Shown piece after piece: positions 1 to 10,600 of a DNA stretch of 62,000 bases (the stretch's first letter is position 1; each line of letters begins with the position of its first letter). Position numbers and translations under genes: made by a program. Where the stretch lies: positions 822,710 through 884,709 of the forward strand of contig NW_019091521.1 in the NCBI RefSeq assembly GCF_001949145.1. The letters run 5' to 3'. This stretch comes from Acanthaster planci (lineage: Eukaryota; Echinodermata; Asteroidea; Valvatida; Acanthasteridae). Below the pieces are notes generated by a model. The model did not search any database and had not been told where the DNA came from. It worked only from the letters and a program-made list of their open reading frames with translations.

Positions 1-837
1 TAGCTTCAAGTCTTATTTGTGCAACATTTCTTCCTGCATCAACACTTCATTGAAAGTCCGAGACTATAGAACCTTTTTCCTGTGATGTCACAATCCTGCT
101 GCACCTATGATATGTTGGTAATTATAATGGTAATCAGATGGTAATGAGTCCATAATCTACCTATTCAAGGTAAACTAGTCAAGCGTACAGCATTCCCACG
201 TGCGCTTGCCATGGTCAAAGCTGCCCATAGGAATATATGCGATCACCGTGGCCAAGGCGGTCAACATGTGGTGGCATTGTTTACTTTCAATCACATGGGT
301 GAAAAAGGACTATAATGCCCAGCAGTCTGCACATGGTCGCTTGGGGGTTCCACACATGCAAGCCCTCCGCAGAATAGTTCATGCCTCTGTGTACGTACAA
401 AACTCAATGAGAATTACTTGTGTTTGGCCCGGGGGACAATTATATGCTGGCACTGCATACTGAATTTGTATCATCTGCATTATAACAAGGGACTTATCTC
501 TAGGTTTAAAAGTCATCTGGCATCCAGTGGTTAACTGCCAGGGTTAATGAGCCATTTCATCAGCTCCTGCCAGCACAGAGGCATGGCGTGGTCATCAATG
601 GAATAGCAACCAACACACGTGATATTTATGCTGATTCGGCTGGTAATTTTAATCATGCCTGTGTCCCTTGTTGTCTGTGTTCAGAGTCTTTAAAGAGCTG
701 ATCTTGTTTCTGACAAAACATGAGGCATCTAGGTAATCCATGCAACTGGTAACGACCAATTTTCCCCTAAAGGGAAGGTGAGCAAACATAATAAGCTTCC
801 CTTTCAAAATGACGTACAGCTGCACTCCTGCCCAGCT
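1..837. other. AT-rich non-coding stretch at window edge
   Basis: I see no exon, RNA gene or clear repeat here. The next 3' exon of the minus-strand membrane-protein gene could have been expected here, but no segment reads as transmembrane-type coding sequence behind a good minus-strand acceptor. Confidence 0.4.
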
Positions 838-1500
838 CTATAATAAAGGCTGATTCGTTTCGTACACATCTGGATCCCAATCAGTGGTCCCAATGCTGGT
901 TCCCTCCATCCATTTGGAGGTTTCTGGTGTCAGTGAACCAACAACGGACTTCTGATTGAGATCCCAATCAGTGGTCCCAATGCTGGTTCCCTCCATCCAT
1001 TTGGGAGTTTCTGGTGTCAGTGAACCAACAACGGACTTCCAATTGAGATCCCAATCAGTGGTCCCAACGCTGATTCTCTCCATCCATTTGGAGGTTTCTG
1101 GTGTCAGTGAACCAACAACGAACTACTGATGGAGATCCAGATCAGTGGTCCCAACACTGGTTCTCTCCATCCATTTGGTGGGTTCTGGTGTCGGTGAACC
1201 AACAACGGACTTCTGATTGAGATCCCAATCAGTGGTCCCAATGATGGTTCTCTCCATCCATTTGGCAGGTTTTGGTGTCAGTGAACCAACAACGGACTTC
1301 TGATTGAGATCCCAATCAGTGGTCCCAATGATGGTTCTCTCCATCCATTTGGCAGGTTTTGGTGTCAGTGAACCAACAACGGACTTCTGATTGAGATCCC
1401 AATCAGTGGTCCCAATGCTGGTTCCCTCCATCCATTTGGAGGTTTCTTGTGTCAGCGAACCAACAACGGACTACTGATAGAGATCCAGATCTGTGCAGAG
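838..1500. repeat. 87-bp minisatellite, about 7 units, 29 codons per unit on minus strand
   Basis: The motif ATCCCAATCAGTGG or its variant recurs at 874, 961, 1048, 1135, 1222, 1309, 1396 and 1483, always exactly 87 bp apart. Because 87 is a multiple of three, the minus strand reads as a 29-residue repeat containing GTTDWDLNQKSVVGS. Two units, four periods apart, carry the same in-frame TAG (at 1123-1125 and 1471-1473), which suggests a 348-bp higher-order unit. It lies 3' of the last recognisable exon of the minus-strand gene, so it is most likely intronic or intergenic, not translated. Confidence 0.9.
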
Positions 1501-1912
1501 CTAATAGGCTATAAATCAATGCTGTCAGGGAACTCTGCATGTGTACCCTTTAGCACAGCAAGGTCAGTCGATGGCTGTCGACCAGTCAATGGCCTAGCTG
1601 TTATTTTTCAATGATGAGACAACCACTGGGTTTGATTTCCTTGCAAATAACTTCATATAAATTTGCGCATGCACACTGTGAGATGCTCATTCCTAGCGAG
1701 CAAAATGGATCGAACAACGTGAAGAGTAGCAAAAGGTGGTTGCCATGAGAACAATATGCACTCCATAGCAACGGGAAGCATTATTACACCCACTGAATGC
1801 TCTTGAACGTCAACCCCCATCCTAACAAGATACAAATATTTGAGATCCCTTGGGATCATTCGTTGAATACTAGATGCCTGGCTTATGAGCTGTGGTGCCG
1901 TTACTACCGTAC

Positions 1913-2039
1913 CTTGCAGGTCTATATTGGCTCCCACCGTTCTGAAGATGAGGTTCCTTGACAGGTAGTACTCTCTGGCAATGATGGCTCCCAGGACAAT
2001 GTTAACGGGGCCAAGGGCTACCACAATAATCAGCCTTGC
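1913..2039 (-). CDS. Membrane protein exon 5 (TM4)
   Basis: Acceptor TTCTTCCTAG. Reads ARLIIVVALGPVNIVLG, then IIAREYYLSRN and on to NIDLQ. The donor taken is GTACGG at 1912. The frame also stays open past it to a stop at 1653, so an exon with no splice here cannot be excluded, but that tail does not look membrane-protein-like. Confidence 0.75.
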
Positions 2040-5000
2040 CTAGGAAGAAACAAACAGTTACAATACTGAAGAAAGACTGTAGGAGAATTGGACTCCTGGA
2101 ACAATGTACCGGTACAGCCAGCCCCTTGTTGGTCGTTAACCCTAACAGTCCTCAGTCCTCCAACGGGTGAAGGATTGAGGACTGTTAGGATTAATTCCAT
2201 CTGTCAACAGGGCCTATTAATCCATGTGTGGATCTGAGAACAAAACATATCGACATACATGTACATGTATATGCAGCACAGGTTGTGTGAACCTTGTGTG
2301 GACTAAGCCCGGCTAAAACAAGGTTTGCCTGACCTCTGAAAACAGGGGTCTGGGTTAGGGACCAGTTGTGGGAGATTATAACAAACATCCAGCTTCAAAC
2401 AGTGTTCGCAGTTCAAGAAAAATTTAGGAGGTTTCCCCTTACTACACAAGATAAAAGAACATCCACATTAGGAATTCATGTAAACAGAGTTATGGGCGTG
2501 GAATGTGTATGTGGCTTGGAAAAATGCATTTGGTTATATCACCATTTTGTTTGAGAGGTTGAGAAACTAATTACTGACGTGTATGAATACACATATACAT
2601 GTACTTTGATGTGAAATACATGTACACAATGCTGAATGGATTACTGGATACAAATGACCACAGAACTATGGAGGCTCAACAAGCAACTCTTTCTGAGGCA
2701 TACCCATACAATTTGATTGGTCCTTAATGTCTTCGTTTAGGGGTTCTTGTCACAAACACTGAATTACTTACATGTACTATGGTAGAGGTAGGGATTTTTA
2801 GCAGTGTTGCAAAGCTGGGGAGTGGTGATTCAATTTAAGATAACCACTACATATAAACAGGGAAAGGGAAAGTTGAACTAAAGCCTACGGTATTTCTGAA
2901 TTAGATATGAAGATCCTAGGGTATTATGAAGATTGTAAGGTATGTCTGAACTACTGTAGATATGTGTATGCAGATTCTAGGGTATATATGAACTAGATAT
3001 GAAGATCCTAGGGTATTATGAAGATTGTAAGGTATGTCTGAACTACTGTAGATATGTGTATGCAGATTCTAGGGTATATATGAACTAGATTTGAAGATCC
3101 TAGGGTATTATGAAGATTATAGGGTATTTCTGAACTACTGTAGATATGAAGTTTCTGTGTGGTGGAAAGACACCCTGGTCAGCAGACCTTTTCCCTTATA
3201 TTTTTAGGGTGAATAGCACCACCTAGTATCAAATATAATATGTCCCCTCTTGCTTTTTTTGCCTAAAAGGGGGGACCCCCGTTTAAGAGATGGTCCAAAA
3301 CAAAAAAGAAAGAGAAGGAAACAGTCTTTGAGGTTTAAACTCCTTGAGAGCACATTTTACCAGAAATTTGAAATTTCAAATATGACACAGACAAGATCAC
3401 AAATTAGCAATCTCAATAATTGTGAACCGAGAAAGAAAGACACTCAGACTGAACTCACAAGTTTGATGTCCCTCTCATACTGCTTCAATGTTGAGGTGTT
3501 GATTGTTTGTGCATAATTGACAATGCTGTAAATCATGAGAATCAAGGTTCCCACGATGAAGATGAGTAACTCGTAAGGGCGCTCCCCAAAGATGCCATTC
3601 AGCACGTAGAAAAGGCAGAAACCTGTAGCAGACGACAAAAATCTAGAGAAGGCCGGGGGAGGGGACGGGGGCAATCGCCTCCAAGAATCAGGTTGCTGGG
3701 GGTTCAAAGATGCGCAGATCTTGCCAATTCACAACAGTTTATAATGGAGGATGTCTTGCTTCTAAGCACTGGCTCACCTGGCCATAAGCTGGGTTTTAGT
3801 CCAAAATAATGTGCTCATAATCAGTTGACCAGAAGAAAAGTGAACGCTTCATCATGTGGCAGTCTACGATTTGCATGACAACTCTCATTTAGCAGAACCA
3901 TTGAGAGTGCACTCTCAAAGTTTTGCAAATGCATTCAAATATTCATTCAAACATTTTGCCCAATCATGAATACTCAATCAATCAAAAATTCAATTGTCTG
4001 GTCATGAAACTGTATTCTAAAAGAACCTTCAAGGTGTCCAGAGTAAATTGAACGGTGAATGCATATGGCCAACAATAAGGCCCACAATTTTGTGGTGTGT
4101 GATGTCGCCGGGACAGAAATCATACATGTACATGTAAATCGACAATTGGGTTTGAACATCAGTTGGACTAATTCAAAATAGAGGACGACCTCTGTCTCGA
4201 AATTCATTGGGGTAGAGACCATCACATAAGCATGCATATTTTGTTCTGCTTTCATGGGACTTTGGTATGACTGAGTATTTGATCAAATAGAGAGTTGAGG
4301 GTGCAAATATTGAAGTATTCCAATCGAACAAGTCTTTGGCATGTAGACGGACATGAAACTGGCTCTGAAAGTCACTCAAGGAGTTCCTACTGGTAACATG
4401 CATCTACAGTACTTACAGATGGTGAGCAACAGGACCATGGCAAATGTGAAATCTTGGGAATCTTTTTTCAAATCGACCAGCCTTTCAATGGTGAGACCAG
4501 CAGCTCCCACAATGCTGAGGATGGCCAATGCGCCAAACACCCACTCCTTGCGGGACAGGCTTGAGATAGGACGCCTCTGTTATGAAACAAGAGCACGATC
4601 GGGCCGATTATTAATTCACCTTCAGCTTTGCCGTTGGGCATGCCTTTTTTCTTTTGCAACTCTTGGACCACACTGTGTGTACACTGGTGTAAGGGCAAAG
4701 CCTGGTATGAAACCCAACGTCGCATTGCAAGAGCTTTATTAATATCTCATTGACTATTTGAGGTCCCAGCTGCTGGTTTGGATTCAAGCCAGTTAACTGA
4801 TCCAGCAAACTCAGAGGTCTAGTCGTCAAGACTCTGCACTCGTAACTCTTGCAACTCCCAGACCACAACGAGAAAACAATGTGAACATAGATGCTGGTAC
4901 AAGGGGAAAACCCTGGTATTAAGCTTAGAGGGGCACTCGTACAGTGTTATATTCAAGTCCATCGCAAGTCCTTCCACAAGTCCCTTCACAAGGCCAGTGA

Positions 5001-7196
5001 AAAGTGGGTTAACAATGACAAAACAATTCACAGCTTGTTTAAACAGCTTGTGAATTTAATTAAGAACTGTGATGGACTTACAGGGACTTGTGATGGACTC
5101 GAATACAACACTGACTCACACCTGAAAACCTGATCTAGGCATTTTCACATAAAGCGTGCACTCTTGTCATCCCTGATCACCAGGCCCATAAACATTCCCT
5201 CAAACCATCTCAATTCAATTCAATTCAGTGTATAGGGCCTTATGCCACTACCATTTCAGGGGAAACCGCTAACCAAGAACAACTTTCTCTGCCCTAACAG
5301 GTACATGTGGCCACTGATACTCCTGCGTGGAGAGAGGCAAGTTGGGGTAAAATGACTTGCCCAAGGGCACAACATGAGCTGGAAGCCAGTTACTGGATTC
5401 GAACCCCGACTCTACCATTGGAAATCACCAACCATAACCCCGATCCAAACCAGTAGGCTACAACTCCCCAAAATTTAGAGACTTGTATTTGAACTGTCAT
5501 CTCTTTAAGTGATTGTAAAATAATAAAAACAATAAGGACTCTCGACCAGACCTTTCCAAAATACGTCTGGACAATTTCGGCCTCTGGCCGCACCCCAAGG
5601 TCAGCGAAGGTCACTGGTGCATCACCGGCATTGACGTCCGTTTCTGAACCCGAGGACCACGCCTTTGTAGATTTGGAGGGGTCCGTCGTAGCCATGCTGC
5701 CTACATGAATGAGTGGACAAATGGAGAGGCAACTCGATAGGTGAGGTGTCTCAGGGATGAAAAACTGTTCTTTATAAAGAACAAATACATTTATGTACAT
5801 ATGCGTGTTCGGTAAGTTTCCACTTGTAAAAAAGCAACCAGTCAAGGTTCCCCTTTGGAACTCATGAGTATGAGTTCCCCCTTGGAACTCATGAGTATGA
5901 GGTGGCTCAAAGAATTCTCTGGAAATCAAAATCCTTGAGTGTTGCCAGCCATGCCATGTGGGCTCATCATTTAAATTCTTCACGCTTTAAAGGTTAATTG
6001 AGTCACGGCATGCAACTGGGAATTTCAAAAAAGACAAAACAACACAGGAAAAATGAGGAAATCCTATGTCATGAATGACTTCACAAAAAGTATTTCAATA
6101 TTTGCAGAGGAAGATGTAAAAATAAGGAAATCAGCTGATCTGAGCAAAAGGTACAATCCTGAAGCCAAGATCAATGACCAGTAGATTCTGATCACATTCA
6201 CCCATTCTACAACGGAGGAAGGAACCACTTACAACATTATTACTAAAGAATAAGCCTAATGCTCCGTGCTAAGACTTTTCATGGCAGCTGTACAATAAAC
6301 ACAATTTACAAAGAGTTTCCATCTGACAAATAGGCAACATAATTTATGTTGCCTAATTTTACGTTGCCTACTTTATCCTTTCAACATGTTCAAAAGGTTA
6401 GTTCAATACTAGTTTGCACATGTGAAAAAAATGGGAAAGAGTTATATACGGACAACACTTATGCCCCTAGTGTGCATGCAGTGCGTCCGTTAGTGCAGAC
6501 ACCTGAGTGTGGATACCCTCGCCTCGTGCTGATTGTGACGTCATGAGCTCAGCCAAGGATGTGCTGGCCGCACTAGCCAATGAGCGCCGTGCTAGTATCC
6601 CACAGCGCCGTGCCCATCCGTGTTAATACGGTACCAATGGGAAATTTTTCGCTGTGCCCGTGTGCACAAACCAGTATAAGACTTGTATGAAAAAACTGAA
6701 TCTTTTTCTAGGTAGGCTACGTACATGTAAATGCTTCAGAAGTTTCTTGGCTAAATTTCACTTTTTGGGACATGCTATCACTTTCTCACGGCTATTAATT
6801 ACAACAATTAAACATTTTAAGGGAAAATTAGAGTTGTCCGTACATGGCCTTCCAACTACCATGATGACAACCATAAAAATTTAACAAAGTGCGGTGTCTC
6901 TGCATACATGTACGTGTACATGCAGGCTTAGTGTACAAATAATCACAGTGCCATCTCATCTGTGATGTTGCCGTGGTTTTTAACCACGAGTACCCCCAAG
7001 TAAAAAAGTCAAATCCCGATGGCCGATGGCGCCTTCTTCTACAAGCACCAACATTCTGTTTTCGACAGAAATAATTTCAACAGGTATAAAAACCATGCGA
7101 GAAAATGCATTATATACCGACATCTTCCAGTTCCGCCATAGTGAAGCTCTGCGGGGACTTACCGTAATCTTTGGACGACTTCAGGGAACTTTTCAT
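1913..7196 (-). CDS. Multi-pass membrane protein of unrecognised family (five coding exons, 3' end missing)
   Basis: Coding exons on the minus strand are 7196-7163, 5700-5552, 4576-4417, 3622-3459 and 2039-1913. They give 211 residues in one frame plus one base of the next codon. The first about 65 residues are polar and Ser/Thr-rich with no signal peptide. Four hydrophobic segments follow, at about residues 72-91, 104-126, 131-151 and 171-190. The loop after segment 2 contains NGIFGERPYE; the loop after segment 3 contains LKQYERDIKL. I do not recognise the family and assign no function. The start MKSSLKSSKDY is chosen because it joins in frame through a perfect CG|GTAAGT donor to the exon holding a second Met at residue 14 (MATTDPS), which could be the real start. 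The donor after YFGK (GTCTGG) is weak, so that junction is the least certain. The remaining C-terminal exon or exons are probably left of the window. Confidence 0.75.
2886..3150. repeat. 92-bp tandem repeat, about 2.7 units
   Basis: AGATCCTAGGGTATTATG recurs at 2911, 3003 and 3095, exactly 92 bp apart. Each unit itself looks like three related sub-units of about 30 bp built on CTAGGGTAT or AAGGTATGTCTGAA. It is in the intron between exons 4 and 5 of the minus-strand gene. Confidence 0.9.
3459..3622 (-). CDS. Membrane protein exon 4 (TM2 and TM3)
   Basis: Acceptor CTGCTACAG and donor GTGAGT. Encodes CFCLFYVLNGIFGERPYE, then a third hydrophobic segment and a charged stretch ending in ERDIKL. 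Confidence 0.85.
4417..4576 (-). CDS. Membrane protein exon 3 (TM1 and start of TM2)
   Basis: Reads RRPISSLSRKEWVFGALAIL through the start of TM2, between acceptor ATAACAG and donor GTAAGT. Ends in phase 1. Confidence 0.85.
4942..5113. mobile_element. hAT-type MITE, longer copy
   Basis: Ends are CAGTGTTATATTCAAGTCCA and, inverted, CAGTGTTGTATTCGAGTCCA, giving about 20-bp terminal inverted repeats. They match the ends of the shorter element at 40332-40407. Internal GGGACTTGTGATGGACT-type motifs occur in both orientations. The flanking 8-mers are no longer identical, so this looks like an older insertion. It is intronic in the minus-strand gene. Confidence 0.75.
5211..5465 (-). mobile_element. 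tRNA-derived SINE
   Basis: On the minus strand there is an A-box-like TAGCCTACTGG (5460-5450), then about 45 bp on a perfect B box GGTTCGAATCC (5405-5395). A body containing TGTGCCCTTGGGCAAGTCA and a tail of AATTG repeats (5211-5226) follow. Split pol III promoter, body and simple tail are the order of a tRNA-derived SINE. The CCCTTGGGCAAG body is familiar from repeats of many marine invertebrates (recalled, not searched). It is intronic, not a tRNA gene: no acceptor stem closes. Confidence 0.7.
5552..5700 (-). CDS. Membrane protein exon 2 (cytosolic-type N-terminal region)
   Basis: Follows the acceptor TTCATGTAG and reads GSMATTDPSK through AEIVQTYFGK, 50 codons with the split first one. 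The donor GTCTGG is poor, but the phase fits the next exon exactly. Confidence 0.7.
5846..5902. repeat. 28-bp direct duplication
   Basis: TTGGAACTCATGAGTATGAG occurs twice in tandem with short C-rich spacers. It lies in intron 1 of the minus-strand gene. Confidence 0.8.
7163..7196 (-). CDS. Membrane protein exon 1 (11 codons)
   Basis: Encodes MKSSLKSSKDY and one base of the next codon. The donor CG|GTAAGT at 7162 matches consensus. It joins in phase 1 to the exon at 5700. If translation starts at residue 14 instead, this is 5' UTR. Confidence 0.55.
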
Positions 7197-7562
7197 GACA
7201 TGTGACACGGGAAGTCAACCGTGGGAGTGTCAATGAAAACAGTAGTCTGGTTTCCAAGGTAATCAAAATTAGGAGAAGCTGTTCGGGCTAGAGGTGCCAG
7301 ACCATAGCTGCAAAGTTCAAGGTTTCACGTGATTTTCACGTTGGCCTGACTCGGCAGTTCTAAACTTTTCAATTTTAGCAGAACTTTTGGTTTCAGTTTC
7401 AACGTGTTGGTACTTGGTAGGCCGGTTAAAATTTGCTCAGCAACAAAATACACCTGTACTGCAGAGCCCCTGGCTCCATCCAGTGTACACAATGATAACA
7501 CGGTGTTAAAGTCTAATTGAGGTCAAAGTTCATACCATGCTGGGTATATGGTAATTAGAAAG
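7197..7562. promoter_or_regulatory. Bidirectional promoter between the membrane-protein gene and MIC10
   Basis: The 366 bp between two opposed start codons must hold both transcription starts unless distal first exons exist. Visible candidate sites are an E-box CACGTG in TTTCACGTGATT (7326-7331), an ETS-like CGGGAAGT (7208-7215), and AAGATGGCGG over the MIC10 start codon, which matches the YY1 initiator motif known from many housekeeping and mitochondrial genes. I see no convincing TATA box. The sites are motif matches only. Confidence 0.65.
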
Positions 7563-7647
7563 ATGGCGGAGTCCACGACCACAGAGAGTGAAAATGTCTT
7601 GGGACGAAAGTGGGACCAGTGCGTTTCGGACACATTGCTTAAAGTTG
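7563..7647 (+). CDS. MICOS10: MIC10 exon 1
   Basis: MAESTTTESENVLGRKWDQC and on to LLKV, ending in phase 1 at donor GTAGGT. Confidence 0.96.
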
Positions 7648-10600
7648 GTAGGTAGGCCTAGCCTAAACTGATTACGGGAAGAGTTGGCAGCCAGTCGGAC
7701 TGCACAAACAGGCCCGACTTTGTTACTCAAATTTCAACACTCAAGTACCATTTCAGAAAGATATAACTCAATATTATGCAGACTCCATAAAGACTAATGA
7801 AAGCCATGTTTGATTCAATATTGAATCAAATACTCAAATTTCAACACTCAAATACTCAAATTTCAAATACACAAATACACAAATACTCAAATTTCAACAC
7901 TCAAGTACCATTTCAGAAAGATATAACTCAATATTATGCAGACTCCATAAAGACTAATGAAAGCCATGTTTGATTCAATATTGAATCAAATATGGCTTTC
8001 AATGAATTTGATATGTAGGATCCTAATTGACATTTTATACAATAATCTTTGAATAAATATGCTTGAATAACTTGTTGACGCTAAATTTCATGACCCGTTT
8101 TCAGCTTTAATTTCAAGTGGCCGCACCCCTGTGTTTTATTTCTAATGTTACATGTATCTTGAACTTGAAGAGGATGTGGCAAGAAATATTTTGATGTACA
8201 TGTAGGGGTAAGTGCGGGAATATTTGGCCAAGAGGATAATTCGACCAACTGCATTCAAAACAACACAGCTGGTCGAATTTCGTGCTTTTTCTCACTGTAT
8301 ATTGTCCATTGTCCAATAGCCCCACCTTTTTCTTAGGCGTAATTTTGGATTCCATCGGACTGTGGGGAGCAAAGAAAAATCCATTTGAAGTAGGGATGTT
8401 TTGAGATTTTTTTCGTACACGTGTAATGCAGAGCAAATTGTGATTATTTTGTTCTCAAAGACAAGTGTGCATTTTAACTGAAAAGCTTCAAGTTTATGTT
8501 CTGTAAAATCTTTGTTCTTATTTGTGCCTTATTTCAATGAATCAAATGCTGACTTGACTTCAAATTTCAAACATTTTCAGATTGGAAAGTAAATATTAAA
8601 GAGGAGCTCTACATGTCTAAACAGCGTGCGAAAAATCACAGTTTCCTATTTAAAAAAAATGAGTTTGCAAATAAACAGCGCCCTCGCTCATTTATTCATG
8701 TCCCTAACATGATAGACATTATTGTGGTGGAGTAATGCATTTGCACCCCCAGAACTGAGGGAACGGGGCGGACGTTGGACCCCACAGTTCTGGGGTTAAA
8801 GCATTTGCACTATTGCAGTCTAGGCCTATCAAGTACATGTATCATCATCGTGCAGTTTAACATGTTTAAAGATCAATCACAGTGCTTTGACGTAAAATGG
8901 TTATTTAACTGGGAATTGGTCAATTATATATAACAGAGTTTTGCCCTTACCCAACGTACATGTATATCAATAAGCACTGTATGTTCATGCTCAGTGGGAA
9001 TTGGTCGTTGTTACCCATATCACATTGTACTAGGCCTGTCGTGACCAACGTGGCAGCTTCTCTTCACATTTATAAAAAAAAATTGTCCTTTTGGTAGTTC
9101 AGTTCCACTGCGCGAGAACGCTTAAGAGTAAAGAAAATGCATTGATGAGGGCGGCAAACAAACTTAGCGATTTGATGATGTCACAGTACGGCTCTCGTTC
9201 CCCCCAGAGTTTCTTTACCTTGCGGCCGTAATAGGGGTTTAATAGCACAAGAACAGAGAAAAAAACGGGTAAAATACATGTAAGACGCTGTTCTTGGCAA
9301 ATAAGCACGGCCATGCCTGAAATCCATCACGACCTTACTCCTGTTTATATTGGGATGGTTGACCTTCCGACCTCTTTAATTCACAGTTAAGTGCAAGCAA
9401 GCACAGCACTCATGCACGCAGGCACGCTCGCCCTGAAATAATGAAACAGTTGTTTACACGTAGTTGCAGAGCCATAGTGTGACGTCATCAAAACAGGCTT
9501 CTATTGGCTGCTCCTGACGAGTGCTTTTGACGTCAGTAGCAATCTTTATTTAGTTTTTACCTACATAAACGTGTACTACAGCTGTTTATATATAACTAAA
9601 TGTCATAAACATTGAAATTGTGAATTACCAATGTAATTGATCTTTGAGCTGAAGTTAATGGAGTTTCTCAATCAAAAATTGAATTTACTTTTCATGCATT
9701 ACATGTATGCCATGGGTTTTGCATGTTTGGATGACAACCAAGCAAAGCATTTTATGCACACCCCTATGGAAAAGTAAATCAACGTTAATCTGCTTTCACT
9801 TTATTAGGCCTCAATCCGTGCCCTTTTCACACAGTCTTTCATTGTAAATTTGGGAAAAAATATTTACAAACCTCAAATTGTAAAGCTCACCAGAAAAAGC
9901 CATGGACGGGGATCACAAATACTAATGGGTTGGTATTGGCCAATCAGAAGCAGGACTTGAAACTCATTCATCCCACATTGACCAACCATTCTGCCTAAAG
10001 TGACAGGTTCCCATTTGGAAAGGCAGTTGAGGACAATGTTTTCTTCTTACGAATTTTAAAAGAAAAAAATTCTTATTTGGAAATATTTCTTTTAAATCAT
10101 ACTACGTGTATGGATGTCTCATTGACTTTGTGAGCAGGTAGCAAAGAAGACCATGCATTCTGCAGAACACTATGAAGTGATCTCTGACTGTTTCATTTCT
10201 GTCATAGGTTTATGCATACATTTCATGGTTTGTTTGTCATCCAAGCCCCATTTTGAACATTCTTTTCAATTTCGGTCACTCAACCAGGCCTACATTGTAT
10301 ATTATCTCCTGGTAATTCACGCAACACTGGCTCACCTCCCGAAATGTGATAGCTCCCAATTTCTGCATGTTGGTGTTTTTCATTTTGTGTTGCCAGACAA
10401 TCTCCTTTTCCCAAGGAAACCATGGGGGACTTTCTTATGCTAATGAGCTCAGCAGAAATTATCACTTGAATAAAAATGAACTTGTTGGTCCAGCATGTCC
10501 AGACATGAATGCCAGCTATGCTTTTACTTTCACACTTAAATTAAGGTTTTGTACAGGGGGCACCAAAAGGTGCGTAGGGGGACTTCAGAAGTTTACCACG

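Noticed and set aside
1123-1431. Repeat protein encoded by the 87-bp array
   Set aside because: In-frame stops recur in the array and there is no start or splice context; treated as a minisatellite.
1653-1912. Unspliced C-terminal extension of the membrane-protein exon 5
   Set aside because: The open tail after DLQ lacks the hydrophobic pattern of the protein and follows a usable GT donor. Kept only as an alternative.
5395-5460. Genuine tRNA gene on the minus strand
   Set aside because: A and B boxes are present, but no acceptor stem or anticodon arm closes; it fits a SINE.
5390-5983. 197-codon minus-strand frame taken as one exon
   Set aside because: Only 5552-5700 fits the splice phases and the protein. 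The rest runs through the intron and a SINE.
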